Source of the DNA: Bradyrhizobium sp. sBnM-33
GTDB lineage: Bacteria; Pseudomonadota; Alphaproteobacteria; Rhizobiales; Xanthobacteraceae
NCBI RefSeq assembly: GCF_032917945.1
Contig: NZ_CP136624.1
Location: forward strand, 8,541,001 to 8,605,000
Direction: 5' to 3'
DNA: 64,000 nt
Below are positions 24,967-32,331 of this stretch, one piece after another. Position numbers and translations under genes: made by a program. Below the pieces are notes generated by a model. That model worked only from the letters and a program-made list of their open reading frames with translations. It was not told the origin of the DNA and searched no databases. Position 1 is the first letter of the stretch, and every line of letters begins with the position of its first letter.

Positions 24967-25644
24967 ATGAATTCATTGAGCGATGGGCCCAAGGCGGAAG
25001 CCATCACGGTCGTGCTGGTGGAAGATGATGCGCCGACACTTTGGCGGCTGCAGGACGCCCTGACCAACGCAGGATACCAGGTAAAGGCCGCCGGCACGCT
25101 CACGGAAGCCCGCGCCTGTCTCGCGCAAGGCGCGCCAAAAGTGCTGCTGACCGATCTTCAGTTGCCGGATGGCCATGGCGTCGATCTGATCCGCGAGACC
25201 CGCCAGCGCTTTCCCGATACCGAGATCATGGTGATCTCGATCCTTGGCGACGAGGAAAGCGTGATTTCGGCGATCACCGTCGGCGCGACGGGCTATCTGC
25301 TCAAGGACGCGTTCCCGACCGATATCGCCGCGACCGTGCGCGACCTCGTCGCCGGACATTCGCCGATCTCGGCCTCGATCGCACGCTTCATCGTGCGCCG
25401 GACCCAGAGCACGCCGGAGCCGCCGCCCGGCCCCGCGCTCAACACCGCCAAACTGACGCCGCGCGAAATCGACATTCTCTGGGGCATCGCCAAGGGCTTC
25501 AGCTATGCCGAGATCGCCAGCCATCTCGGCCTGTCGCGGCAAACCGTGCCCGGGCATATCAAGAGTATCTATCGCAAGCTCGAGGTTCATACCCGGGGCG
25601 AGGCGGTGTTCGAGGCCGTCCAGCAGGGCTTGATCAAGTTGTGA
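24967..25644 (+). CDS. NarL/FixJ-type response regulator
   Basis: A 225-residue cytoplasmic regulator. The receiver domain has the acidic pocket VLVEDDAP (residues 17-24), phosphoacceptor Asp63 in LLTDLQLPDGHG, Ser91 in MVISIL, and Lys113 in GYLLKD. The C-terminal LuxR-type HTH starts near residue 155 (LTPREIDILWGIAKGFSYAE) and includes SRQTVPGHIKSIYRKL. The start codon at 24967 follows GGAGTTTCAG. Its stop overlaps the start of the histidine kinase gene, so the two form a two-component pair. Target genes are unknown; the divergent ilvA is one candidate. Confidence 0.9.
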   Translation: MNSLSDGPKAEAITVVLVEDDAPTLWRLQDALTNAGYQVKAAGTLTEARACLAQGAPKVLLTDLQLPDGHGVDLIRETRQRFPDTEIMVISILGDEESVISAITVGATGYLLKDAFPTDIAATVRDLVAGHSPISASIARFIVRRTQSTPEPPPGPALNTAKLTPREIDILWGIAKGFSYAEIASHLGLSRQTVPGHIKSIYRKLEVHTRGEAVFEAVQQGLIKL

Positions 25645-27587
25645 ATGATCACGGGGACGACGTGCAACCGGAGCTGCCCGGCCGCGCGCGGCGTCGGCTG
25701 CGGTCGTCCCGTCTCATCCAGTATCTGTTGCTGCAGGCGGTGATCGCCGTCGCCTGCATCATGGCACTTCTGCAATCGCTGCCCGGACCTCCCGCGCAGT
25801 ATCGGGTGACGGCCTTTCAGCTCACCGAAGCCGGCGCCGAGCGGGCGGTGACGCTGCCGTACTTCTCGCCGTTGCGGAATGCGATGAACGATCCGCCCCG
25901 CTTCAGGGGGCACTTCGTCCGCCCGGCCGGCGAGGCCTCGCAGGCCTGGTCGGTGTTCCTGCCGCGCTTTACCAACGGCGTCGAGGTTACCGTCAACGAT
26001 GTGGTGATCCTCGACAGCCGGCGCGATCCTGCCGCCAACCGGCCCGACCGCAACACGCCGGCGATTGCGGTGATCCCCGCTTCCGTGCTGCGCGATGGCG
26101 ACAACGACATCTCGATCCGACTGTTCATCTGGGGCCCGATCACCGGCTTCCTCGATCGCATCTGGGTCGGCCCGGATGAAGAGTTGCGCCCGACCTATAA
26201 TCTCAGAACGCTGGTGTTCGTGACGTTGCCGGTGGTGTTCTCATCCTGGCAGGCGATTCTGGCTGTCATTCTCGGCATCATGTGGGTGATGCGTCGACAC
26301 GAGCCAGCCTACGGCGTTCTGGCGGCGGCGATGGCGGTGGGTGTCGGCCAGGCGTTCCTGCAAACGCCGATGGGTGAGACGGCATTTTCCAGGTTCAATG
26401 TGATCCTGATTTCCTCCGCGCCGATCGAAAGCGCACTGGTGCTGGTCTTTGCGCTGCTGCTCTCAGGCTGGAAGTGGCAGCGCTACGCCTGGATCATCTT
26501 CATTCCGGGCATCGCATTGGCGCTGGCCGGCCTGTTCGGAAATCAGGCGCTGGTGCGCGCTCTCTTCCTGATTCTCGCCGTACCGATGGTCGGCATCTCC
26601 CTTCTCATCATGGCCGTCGTTACCGCGCGATCGGCGCTGCAACGGCAGAACGTCGCGAGCTTCCTGCTCGGCTGCGCGGTCACGATCATGCTGACCTGCT
26701 GGATCGTCGACCTGCTCTCGGTGTTTCAGATGATGCCCAACCGCATCTTCACCGCGCGGCTGTCCTATTCGGCGATGCTGGTCGCGATCGGCGCCGGGCT
26801 CACCTGGCGGTTCGCCCGGGCGCTGAACCAGGTCGATGGCTTTGCCGGCCGCCTCGTCACCCAGGTGCGCGAGGCGGAGGAAAAGCTGAAAGCCAGTTTC
26901 GCCCGCGAGGAGGAGCGCGCCCGCGCCGCGGCGCTGGCGCGGGAGCGCACGCGCCTGATGCGCGACCTGCATGACGGACTCGGCGGCCAACTCGTCAGCA
27001 TCGTGGCGCTCAGCGAGCGCGGCAATGGCAGCGCGGGGATAGGCGATGCGGCGCGCGCAGCGCTGAAGGATTTGCGCCTCGTCATCGACTCCATGGACGA
27101 CATCGGCGGCGATCTGATGCTGGCGCTGGGCTCATGGCGCGAACGCGCCATGGCGCAGCTTCGCCCGCATGACGTCGCGCTCGACTGGCGCGCCGTTACG
27201 GCGCAGGGCTTGCCGGTTCATCCCGAGCTGCGGCCGTGGCACGTCATCCAGATCGTGCGGTTGTTGGATGAAGCCGTGACCAATGCGGTCAAGCACGCCA
27301 ATGCGCGCCGTATCACGGTGAGGATAGAAACGCTCGCAGGCGCCGATGGCCTCGATCGCGGCTGCATCACCGTCGAGGACGACGGCAAGGGCTTTGAGAT
27401 CACGTCCGATGGCGCGGCGGCAGGCGCGATAAAAGCGGCGCGCGGCCTGCGTAACATGCGAAGCCGCGCCGCGCGCTGCGGCGCGGAGCTGGAACTGAGC
27501 TCCTGCGCCCAAGGAATTCGCAAAGGTACGCGCGTGAGGCTGACCTTGCCCCACCGCTTTCCCGACAGCGACGGCGCTGTGGGCTGA
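25641..27587 (+). CDS. Sensor histidine kinase, NarL-partner (HisKA_3) type with 7TM-DISM-like sensor
   Basis: A 648-residue membrane kinase. Start is GTG at 25641, overlapping the regulator stop by four bases. After one membrane helix (LLLQAVIAVACIMALLQSL) comes an extracytoplasmic region of about 140 residues, then about seven hydrophobic segments from residue 195 to 390, as in 7TMR-DISM sensors. A coiled coil (REAEEKLKASFAREEERARA) leads to the H-box LMRDLHDGLGGQLVSI with His444. The ATPase domain has EAVTNAVKHAN near residue 543 and VEDDGKGF near 578. The cognate partner is the upstream response regulator. The ligand is unknown. Confidence 0.87.
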   Translation: MNDHGDDVQPELPGRARRRLRSSRLIQYLLLQAVIAVACIMALLQSLPGPPAQYRVTAFQLTEAGAERAVTLPYFSPLRNAMNDPPRFRGHFVRPAGEASQAWSVFLPRFTNGVEVTVNDVVILDSRRDPAANRPDRNTPAIAVIPASVLRDGDNDISIRLFIWGPITGFLDRIWVGPDEELRPTYNLRTLVFVTLPVVFSSWQAILAVILGIMWVMRRHEPAYGVLAAAMAVGVGQAFLQTPMGETAFSRFNVILISSAPIESALVLVFALLLSGWKWQRYAWIIFIPGIALALAGLFGNQALVRALFLILAVPMVGISLLIMAVVTARSALQRQNVASFLLGCAVTIMLTCWIVDLLSVFQMMPNRIFTARLSYSAMLVAIGAGLTWRFARALNQVDGFAGRLVTQVREAEEKLKASFAREEERARAAALARERTRLMRDLHDGLGGQLVSIVALSERGNGSAGIGDAARAALKDLRLVIDSMDDIGGDLMLALGSWRERAMAQLRPHDVALDWRAVTAQGLPVHPELRPWHVIQIVRLLDEAVTNAVKHANARRITVRIETLAGADGLDRGCITVEDDGKGFEITSDGAAAGAIKAARGLRNMRSRAARCGAELELSSCAQGIRKGTRVRLTLPHRFPDSDGAVG

Positions 27588-27636
27588 GGCCTTATTGTTT
27601 GCGGCAGCCTGACAAAGTCGTTCGAATTCGTGATCC

Positions 27637-27735
27637 GTCACCCTGAGGAGCCGCGAAGCGGCGTCTCAAAGGGCGACGGCCACCAGCCGGGCCGCACATC
27701 CTTCGAGGCTCGCTTCGCTCGCACCTCAGGATGAC
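27637..27735. repeat. Dispersed palindromic repeat with GTCACCCTGAGG ends
   Basis: The segment begins GTCACCCTGAGGAGC and ends CCTCAGGATGAC, so its ends form an inverted repeat. The interior contains GAGGCTCGCTTCGCTCGCAC. The same element type occurs in shortened form at 39117-39160. It lies downstream of the kinase gene. Confidence 0.65.
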
Positions 27736-27779
27736 GGGTATAATGCGAGTACTTGGCTTCGACCGAAAGTTATCACGCC

Positions 27780-28070
27780 TCAGCGGCGGCCGACGCGGTT
27801 GACCGGGCCACCGCGATTCATTGGCGTGCCGGGACGAACGCCGACGCCCCGAGCTCCGACGCCGACAGCGCCGACGCCAACGACCGGCGTCACGACCGCA
27901 GCCGCCGCGACCGGCGTCGGGCGCGCGACGCAGCCCTTCGGCACGCCAACCGTCTTGCAATAAACCACTGCAGCCTGGGCAGAGCTTGCGCCGCCGACTG
28001 CAAAGGAAGCCACGGCCGAAAACGCCGCGAGCATCAGACCTGCGCTCAGCCAACCTGTCTTCTTCAACAT
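27780..28070 (-). CDS. Small exported Val/Gly/Pro-rich protein
   Basis: A 96-residue protein of unknown function. The N-terminus is a signal peptide (GWLSAGLMLAAFSAVASFAV, ending near SSAQAAVVY). Two cysteines follow (VYCKTVGVPKGCVAR), which could form a disulfide. The rest is a low-complexity Val/Gly/Ala run (VVTPVVGVGAVGVGARGVGV) ending in MNRGGPVNRVGRR. No enzyme motif is seen. Confidence 0.65.
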   Translation of the reverse strand: MLKKTGWLSAGLMLAAFSAVASFAVGGASSAQAAVVYCKTVGVPKGCVARPTPVAAAAVVTPVVGVGAVGVGARGVGVRPGTPMNRGGPVNRVGRR

Positions 28071-28310
28071 GTGTCATCTCTCCCGAATTGGGCGTGCAGC
28101 TCTTTGCGATGTGCCGATCGGTCACCGCAGCCGACGCGAGATGTACATGGTCCATCGAGGGGGCCGGCAACATCCCATGAAAATGGTGTGGGCGCGTGCG
28201 GGGGTGCTTTGCGGCCGCTTCCGACGCCATGAACATGGCGTGGACCGCAGGCGCAAGCTCGACGAGTTTTCGCGCGCTTTCAACCCACGTTCTCGTCGAA
28301 AGGTGATCCA

Positions 28311-28553
28311 ATGACGAAATCCATTCATGTGGTGGCTGCGGCCGCAGCCCTCATCCTGTCGCTCGGCGCCGGCTCGCTGGCTCAGGCGCAATCCGGCCCC
28401 ACTCCCCAGGAGCAGATGGCCTGCCGTTCGGATGCCGGAAAATTCTGCGCCGAGCATATCGGCAAGCCGCCGCAGATGAATGCCTGCCTGAAAGCAAACA
28501 AGACGAAGCTGTCGGATGGCTGCCGCAAGGTGGTGGAATCGCGCGGCGGCTAA
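28311..28553 (+). CDS. Small exported cysteine-rich-repeat protein
   Basis: An 80-residue protein with a signal peptide (MTKSIHVVAAAAALILSLGA, ending near LAQAQSG). The mature part has four cysteines in the spacing of the eukaryotic-like cysteine-rich GLG1 repeat (PF00839-like): MACRSDAGKFCAEH, then MNACLKANKTKLSDGCRKVV. Two disulfides are likely in the periplasm. Function unknown. AAGGTG lies eight bases before the ATG. The upstream 240 bases (28071-28310) show no other gene. Confidence 0.7.
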   Translation: MTKSIHVVAAAAALILSLGAGSLAQAQSGPTPQEQMACRSDAGKFCAEHIGKPPQMNACLKANKTKLSDGCRKVVESRGG

Positions 28554-28556
28554 ACG

Positions 28557-28611
28557 CCTGATCCGAGAAGGTCGCCACCTATTCTCTCGGACAAACGCGA
28601 AGCGTTCACGA
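28557..28611. repeat. Dispersed palindrome related to those at 15306 and 20848
   Basis: Contains CTGATCCGAGAAGGTCGCC, TTCTCTCGGACAAACGCGAA and GCGTTCACGAGG. The hairpin GACAAACGCGAAGCGTTC is the inverse of the insert in the 20848 copy. It immediately follows the stop codon of the cysteine-rich protein gene. Confidence 0.55.
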
Positions 28612-28630
28612 GGCGATTACGCCCAAACAA

Positions 28631-28664
28631 AAGGAGCGCGATGACGTTCGAAGTCATCACGCTC
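28631..28664 (-). terminator. Hairpin terminator for the gene ending at 28695
   Basis: Twelve-base arms GAGCGCGATGAC (28634-28645) and GTCATCACGCTC (28653-28664) pair with one mismatch around a seven-base loop. On the minus strand the hairpin is followed by CTTTTGTTTGGG, a T-rich tract. Confidence 0.65.
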
Positions 28665-28694
28665 TGACATTTGCGGTCGCCGCAAGAGAATCAA

Positions 28695-29423
28695 TCATTC
28701 CTGTTCGAAGAGCCTGATCCGCGGCATCTCGCTTCTGGCCGGCTCGGCGAACATGTCCCTTCTAACGGGCTCGCCAAAGAAACCCCTTGGCTCGCCTTCT
28801 TCACGAATCCTGATCCGCCGCGGCTCGGTCAGTTCCCGGACCCGTTCCTCGACCGCCTCGAGTTCCTGCTCGCGGGGCTGCTGGAAGCGGCGTTTTTCGG
28901 CCCAGCGCTGGCGCCGCTCGGCGCGCCGCTGTTCGGTGGCAGCCCGTTTGAGGTCGGCATCACGCGCCTTGGCAAACGCCTCCTGCGGCGCGGAAGTCTT
29001 TTCGGGCGATTTTTCGCTGGCCTGTTCGGCGGGTTTCGAAGGTTGTGCTGCTGACGTTGCAGGTTGCGCCGCCGCTACGTTGTTAGCTTTTTTGTCTTCG
29101 GCGGGAGCATTATTGACGGGCGGCGTTGCCGCTGTCGTCTGCGGCGCTTGGGGCTGTGATTGCGTCTGCTGTGACTGCGGCTGCTCTTGGCTCGGCGAGG
29201 AAGCGGTATTCGCCGCAACCGTCGGCGCCGCGGCATACGGCACCGGCTCGGAGGGCGCTGTCGAAACGGGTATCGGCTCCGCCGACATCCTTCGTTCCAG
29301 CTTGGAAACGACCTGCGTCGGCGGGCTGACGATGTTGGCAGCCAGGTATCCACCGCCGAGGCCGGCGGCGACCGCCACGACAACGGTTCCTGCCCCCGCA
29401 AAATACGCGGTTGATGTGCGCAT
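28695..29423 (-). CDS. Hypothetical membrane-anchored protein with Gln/Pro/Ala-rich and basic helical regions
   Basis: A 242-residue protein. An N-terminal hydrophobic segment (TAYFAGAGTVVVAVAAGLGG) anchors or exports it. Residues about 55-150 are low complexity (Gln, Pro, Ala, Ser, Thr). Residues about 150-200 are a highly charged helix (RRAERRQRWAEKRRFQQPRE) followed by Arg/Glu repeats and an end with MPRIRLFEQE. I recognise no family. The charged helix could bind nucleic acid or form a coiled coil. It lies about 108 bases after the gene at 29532, same strand. Confidence 0.6.
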   Translation of the reverse strand: MRTSTAYFAGAGTVVVAVAAGLGGGYLAANIVSPPTQVVSKLERRMSAEPIPVSTAPSEPVPYAAAPTVAANTASSPSQEQPQSQQTQSQPQAPQTTAATPPVNNAPAEDKKANNVAAAQPATSAAQPSKPAEQASEKSPEKTSAPQEAFAKARDADLKRAATEQRRAERRQRWAEKRRFQQPREQELEAVEERVRELTEPRRIRIREEGEPRGFFGEPVRRDMFAEPARSEMPRIRLFEQE

Positions 29424-29531
29424 CGTCTCTCTCCCTCATCCACGCGGGCAACGCGTGGAATCGGTCGATGTTCCGGCACGGCACTGTGAGGCGATTGGAA
29501 CCGGCGGCGCTGCAATCGCAGCGCTCAACGG

Positions 29532-30245
29532 TCAGATCATCGCGGCGACTTTTTCCAGCCCGATGATGCGGGCAAGCGAGCGCACTTCGCTCTTCTGGTC
29601 CTCACGCAACTGGAACAGCAGCGGCATCGCTGCGGATTTCAACTGCTGAACTTCTGCGGAGTCGGGATCGATCGGCACGCCGGTCGCATTCGGGTTGGCC
29701 TGGCGGCCCGCATGAATCTTGCGGGCGACGGCGCGCAGCGCGGTTTCCACCGGCGGCCAGTAGGACTCCTGCGACGCCGTCAGTTTCAGGCGGTCCTTGA
29801 TGCCGGCGATCTGGCCATCGCTCAGCAGCGCGTAGTTTTTCTGCGGCTGGGACTTAGCTGCGGCCTTGGACTTGACTGGCGCAGGCGCTGGCGCCGCACT
29901 CGGCGCAGCGGTGGATGTCGTGGGCGGGACGGTGGGAGCCGCGATTTCCTTCGGCATGGCCATATCGACGGACGATGTCGAGGCATAGGCCCGGCGCAGG
30001 GATTCGTTCAGCGCGGGATCCCTGGGCTGGGGTTCAACCGCGGCGGTGGCGTAGCTTAGGACCGCCAAGCGATCCTTTTTGCCTTCCTTGTTCGAGACCG
30101 GCGCCTGGACGGAGGAAGCCGACGCCAGTTCGAACCGGGCGGCAGGCACGCTGTCGCGGCCGAGAATGGCGGTGGCTGCGGCGCCGATCACGAGAAAGCA
30201 GATCAATGCGACGATCGTCATGGTTTTGGTCAAAAAGGTCTCCAT
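29532..30245 (-). CDS. Spy/CpxP-like (LTXXQ motif) exported protein
   Basis: A 237-residue protein with an N-terminal membrane segment (TMTIVALICFLVIGAAATAI), a Pro/Ala-rich linker at about 100-130 (VPPTTSTAAPSAAPAPAPVK), and a C-terminal helical domain from about 137. That domain carries the LTASQ form of the LTXXQ motif (GIKDRLKLTASQESYWPPVE), as in periplasmic Spy/CpxP chaperones. A role in envelope stress is possible by family analogy only. It is co-oriented with the hypothetical gene downstream. Confidence 0.65.
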   Translation of the reverse strand: METFLTKTMTIVALICFLVIGAAATAILGRDSVPAARFELASASSVQAPVSNKEGKKDRLAVLSYATAAVEPQPRDPALNESLRRAYASTSSVDMAMPKEIAAPTVPPTTSTAAPSAAPAPAPVKSKAAAKSQPQKNYALLSDGQIAGIKDRLKLTASQESYWPPVETALRAVARKIHAGRQANPNATGVPIDPDSAEVQQLKSAAMPLLFQLREDQKSEVRSLARIIGLEKVAAMI

Positions 30246-30362
30246 TCCCGCCGACGTTTGGCCCTTTTGCCGAAAACTGGAGGATAATTGAGGCTATACG
30301 ATGCCAATCGGCGGCCCGAGGCGATCGAAAAGATGGGGAAATCCGGCAAAAATCGCCTGGAA

Positions 30363-30608
30363 TCAGGCCGCTGCGGCCAATTCATAGGCCTCCTGGATAT
30401 CGGCAACGATATCGGAGGCTTCCCATAGGGCGTTGGGGGCGACCTGCTGCAGGGTGACGGTCCAGTTGCACTTGCGGTTGCGCGGCATGCTGACGACGTC
30501 GAATTCGATACCGCGGCACAGCGGATGCCGGTCGAGCGCAAACATCACCCGCCGCCGGATCTCCTCGAGGGTGGCCGGGGTCTTGGCGAAATACCGATCG
30601 AAATCCAT
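30363..30608 (-). CDS. Small conserved-looking protein of unknown function
   Basis: An 81-residue soluble protein, MDFDRYFAKTPATLEEIRRR then LCRGIEFDVVSMPRNRKCNW, ending in a helix with DIVADIQEAYELAAAA. I recognise no family. The frame is open to 30683, but the ATG at 30608 has GGGG upstream and the residues before it look random. A full CtrA-type box (TTAA-N7-TTAAC) is 77 bases upstream in the correct orientation, so expression may follow the cell cycle. Confidence 0.65.
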   Translation of the reverse strand: MDFDRYFAKTPATLEEIRRRVMFALDRHPLCRGIEFDVVSMPRNRKCNWTVTLQQVAPNALWEASDIVADIQEAYELAAAA

Positions 30609-30684
30609 CCATACCCCTTTCGATTTGCCATCGGTCCGACCGTGGCGGCGGACCATCGTCGGGGCTATTGTTGGGGCCGACATG

Positions 30685-30700
30685 GTTAACGGCGCGTTAA
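30685..30700 (-). promoter_or_regulatory. CtrA-type box, TTAA-N7-TTAAC
   Basis: On the minus strand the bases read TTAACGCGCCGTTAAC, a perfect match to the CtrA consensus TTAA-N7-TTAAC. On the plus strand the half-sites also match, but the last base is G. The site is 77 bases upstream of the 81-residue gene (minus) and 59 upstream of the membrane protein gene at 30759 (plus), so either or both may respond. Confidence 0.6.
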
Positions 30701-30758
30701 GCCTCCGGAATGGGCAAGCGCCGGGACCCGAGCAAACGGCGGAGCAGAACAGCCCGGC

Positions 30759-31409
30759 ATGGCTGAAGCGACATCCCAGACGACGTCAGTCGCCACCGGG
30801 CCATCGGTTCGCGCCGCGCTGGTGGCGACGATCGCGATTTCAGCCTTCACGCTGTCGATCGCAACGTTCGAACTATCGATGGCGGACTGGCCCTCCGGCT
30901 TTGTCCTGCTTGTCATCGTGCCGCTGGTCGCGCTCGTGTTCTTCGGCTGCATCGTGTGGTCGGCTTCGCTGCTCCCAAGGATCCGAACCAGCGGCGCGAA
31001 GTTCGCCCTCCCCTTCCTGATCTGCGCGCTGACGCTCGCCATTCTCGCCTACGCCCCGCTGCACCAGGTCGCGCTGCAGCAGAATTTCCGCTGGCACCGG
31101 ACCGACCGCGAACGGATCGTGGCGCGAGTCGAAGCCGGCGAACTGAAACCCAACGTCTCCTACGACAAGAACCTGGTCGCGCTCGGCGACCGCGAGCCTA
31201 ATGTTTCCGTAGGCAACGACATCGTCGTCGACGAGACGGAAGAAGGCACCTATGTGCTGTTCTTGACCTCACGCGGCCTGAAGCACTATTTCACCGGCTT
31301 CCTGCACGTGCCGCCAGGCGGCGATCCCAAGAACTTCTTCGAATTCGCCGACAAGCCGCCGAGCCGGCTCGAGCGCTATGACGAGAATTGGTATTTCGTA
31401 GCGAATTAG
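30759..31409 (+). CDS. Hypothetical three-pass membrane protein
   Basis: A 216-residue protein. Three hydrophobic segments lie at about 17-38 (RAALVATIAISAFTLSIATF), 45-70 (GFVLLVIVPLVALVFFGCIV) and 82-105 (FALPFLICALTLAILAYAPL). The remaining 110 residues form a soluble domain with QQNFRWHRTDRERIVARVEA, VLFLTSRGLKHYFTGF and an end at NWYFVAN. I recognise no family. The stop codon interleaves with that of the convergent EamA gene (the sequence TTAG at 31406-31409 holds TAG on one strand and TAA on the other). Confidence 0.65.
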   Translation: MAEATSQTTSVATGPSVRAALVATIAISAFTLSIATFELSMADWPSGFVLLVIVPLVALVFFGCIVWSASLLPRIRTSGAKFALPFLICALTLAILAYAPLHQVALQQNFRWHRTDRERIVARVEAGELKPNVSYDKNLVALGDREPNVSVGNDIVVDETEEGTYVLFLTSRGLKHYFTGFLHVPPGGDPKNFFEFADKPPSRLERYDENWYFVAN

Positions 31410-32314
31410 GCGGCTTTCGCGCGAAGTGAGCCGCCGGCAACCGCACCTAACGCGATGCCGCCGATGATCAGCGCCATCGCCAGAAACAGCGACGGCTCGA
31501 GCGGCTCGTTCAGCATCACGGTTGCGCTGACGATTCCGAGCAGTGGCGTCGCCAGCAGGCACAGCGATGTGGTGACGGCCGGCAGGCCGCGGTTCACCAT
31601 CGTCATTGCCCAGTTGGCGAATGCCGTGCAGACGATGCCGCTATAGAGCATCAGGCCGGCGAGACGCGCCGTCCACATGATGTGCGGCGGGCCTTCCACA
31701 AGCCACGCGATGAGCGACAGCAGCGCCGCCGCCAGCAGCACTTGCCAGAACACGAGCTGAAAGGGTGTCGAGATCCATTTGTGCGCGCGGACGTAAACGA
31801 TGTTGCCGGCCCAGCAGAACGCCGCGAGCAGGATCAGACCGCTGCCGAACAGCGCGTTGCGGTCACCCCAGTTCAGCGTCTGCGGATTGAAGATGACCGC
31901 GAGGCCCGCCAGGCCGCAGCCGATACCGATCGCGCGCCGAGGCGTGATCTGCTCCGACAGGAACATGGCTGCTCCGATCGCGACCCATAGCGGCGTCGTA
32001 TAGCCAAGCACGATCGCCCTGCCCGCCGGCACGAATTGCAGCCCGGCCGCCACCAGCGCGGAAAACGCCACCAGGTGCAGAATCGAGGTGCAGAACACCA
32101 CCGGCAGGTCGCCGCGCTTCGGGACGATGAACGCCCCCTGGGCCCACAACATCGGCGCCAGCGTCGCGGCGGCGATCATGCAGCGTATCGCCGTCGCCCA
32201 AAGCGGGGACACGTCGTGCACGATCATCTTCGTCACCGGCCAGTTGGTCCCCCAGGCGAACACGACGCCGGCAAGCAGCGCCGCTGCGCTACGGGTTGAA
32301 AGTCCATTGGCCAT
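31406..32314 (-). CDS. DMT superfamily (EamA) exporter
   Basis: A 302-residue inner-membrane protein with ten hydrophobic segments, organised as two EamA repeats. Typical elements are GTNWPVTKMIVHDVSPLWAT in helix 1-2, FVPAGRAIVLGYTTPLWVAI in the first repeat, and MWTARLAGLMLYSGIVCTAF and ATPLLGIVSATVMLNEPLEP in the second. Such proteins often export amino acids or metabolites. It is divergent from a MocR-type regulator 17 bases away (or about 95 if the regulator starts at the internal GTG), a pairing commonly seen for regulated exporters. Confidence 0.87.
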   Translation of the reverse strand: MANGLSTRSAAALLAGVVFAWGTNWPVTKMIVHDVSPLWATAIRCMIAAATLAPMLWAQGAFIVPKRGDLPVVFCTSILHLVAFSALVAAGLQFVPAGRAIVLGYTTPLWVAIGAAMFLSEQITPRRAIGIGCGLAGLAVIFNPQTLNWGDRNALFGSGLILLAAFCWAGNIVYVRAHKWISTPFQLVFWQVLLAAALLSLIAWLVEGPPHIMWTARLAGLMLYSGIVCTAFANWAMTMVNRGLPAVTTSLCLLATPLLGIVSATVMLNEPLEPSLFLAMALIIGGIALGAVAGGSLRAKAA

Positions 32315-32331
32315 CTCGAACAGGTCCCGTC

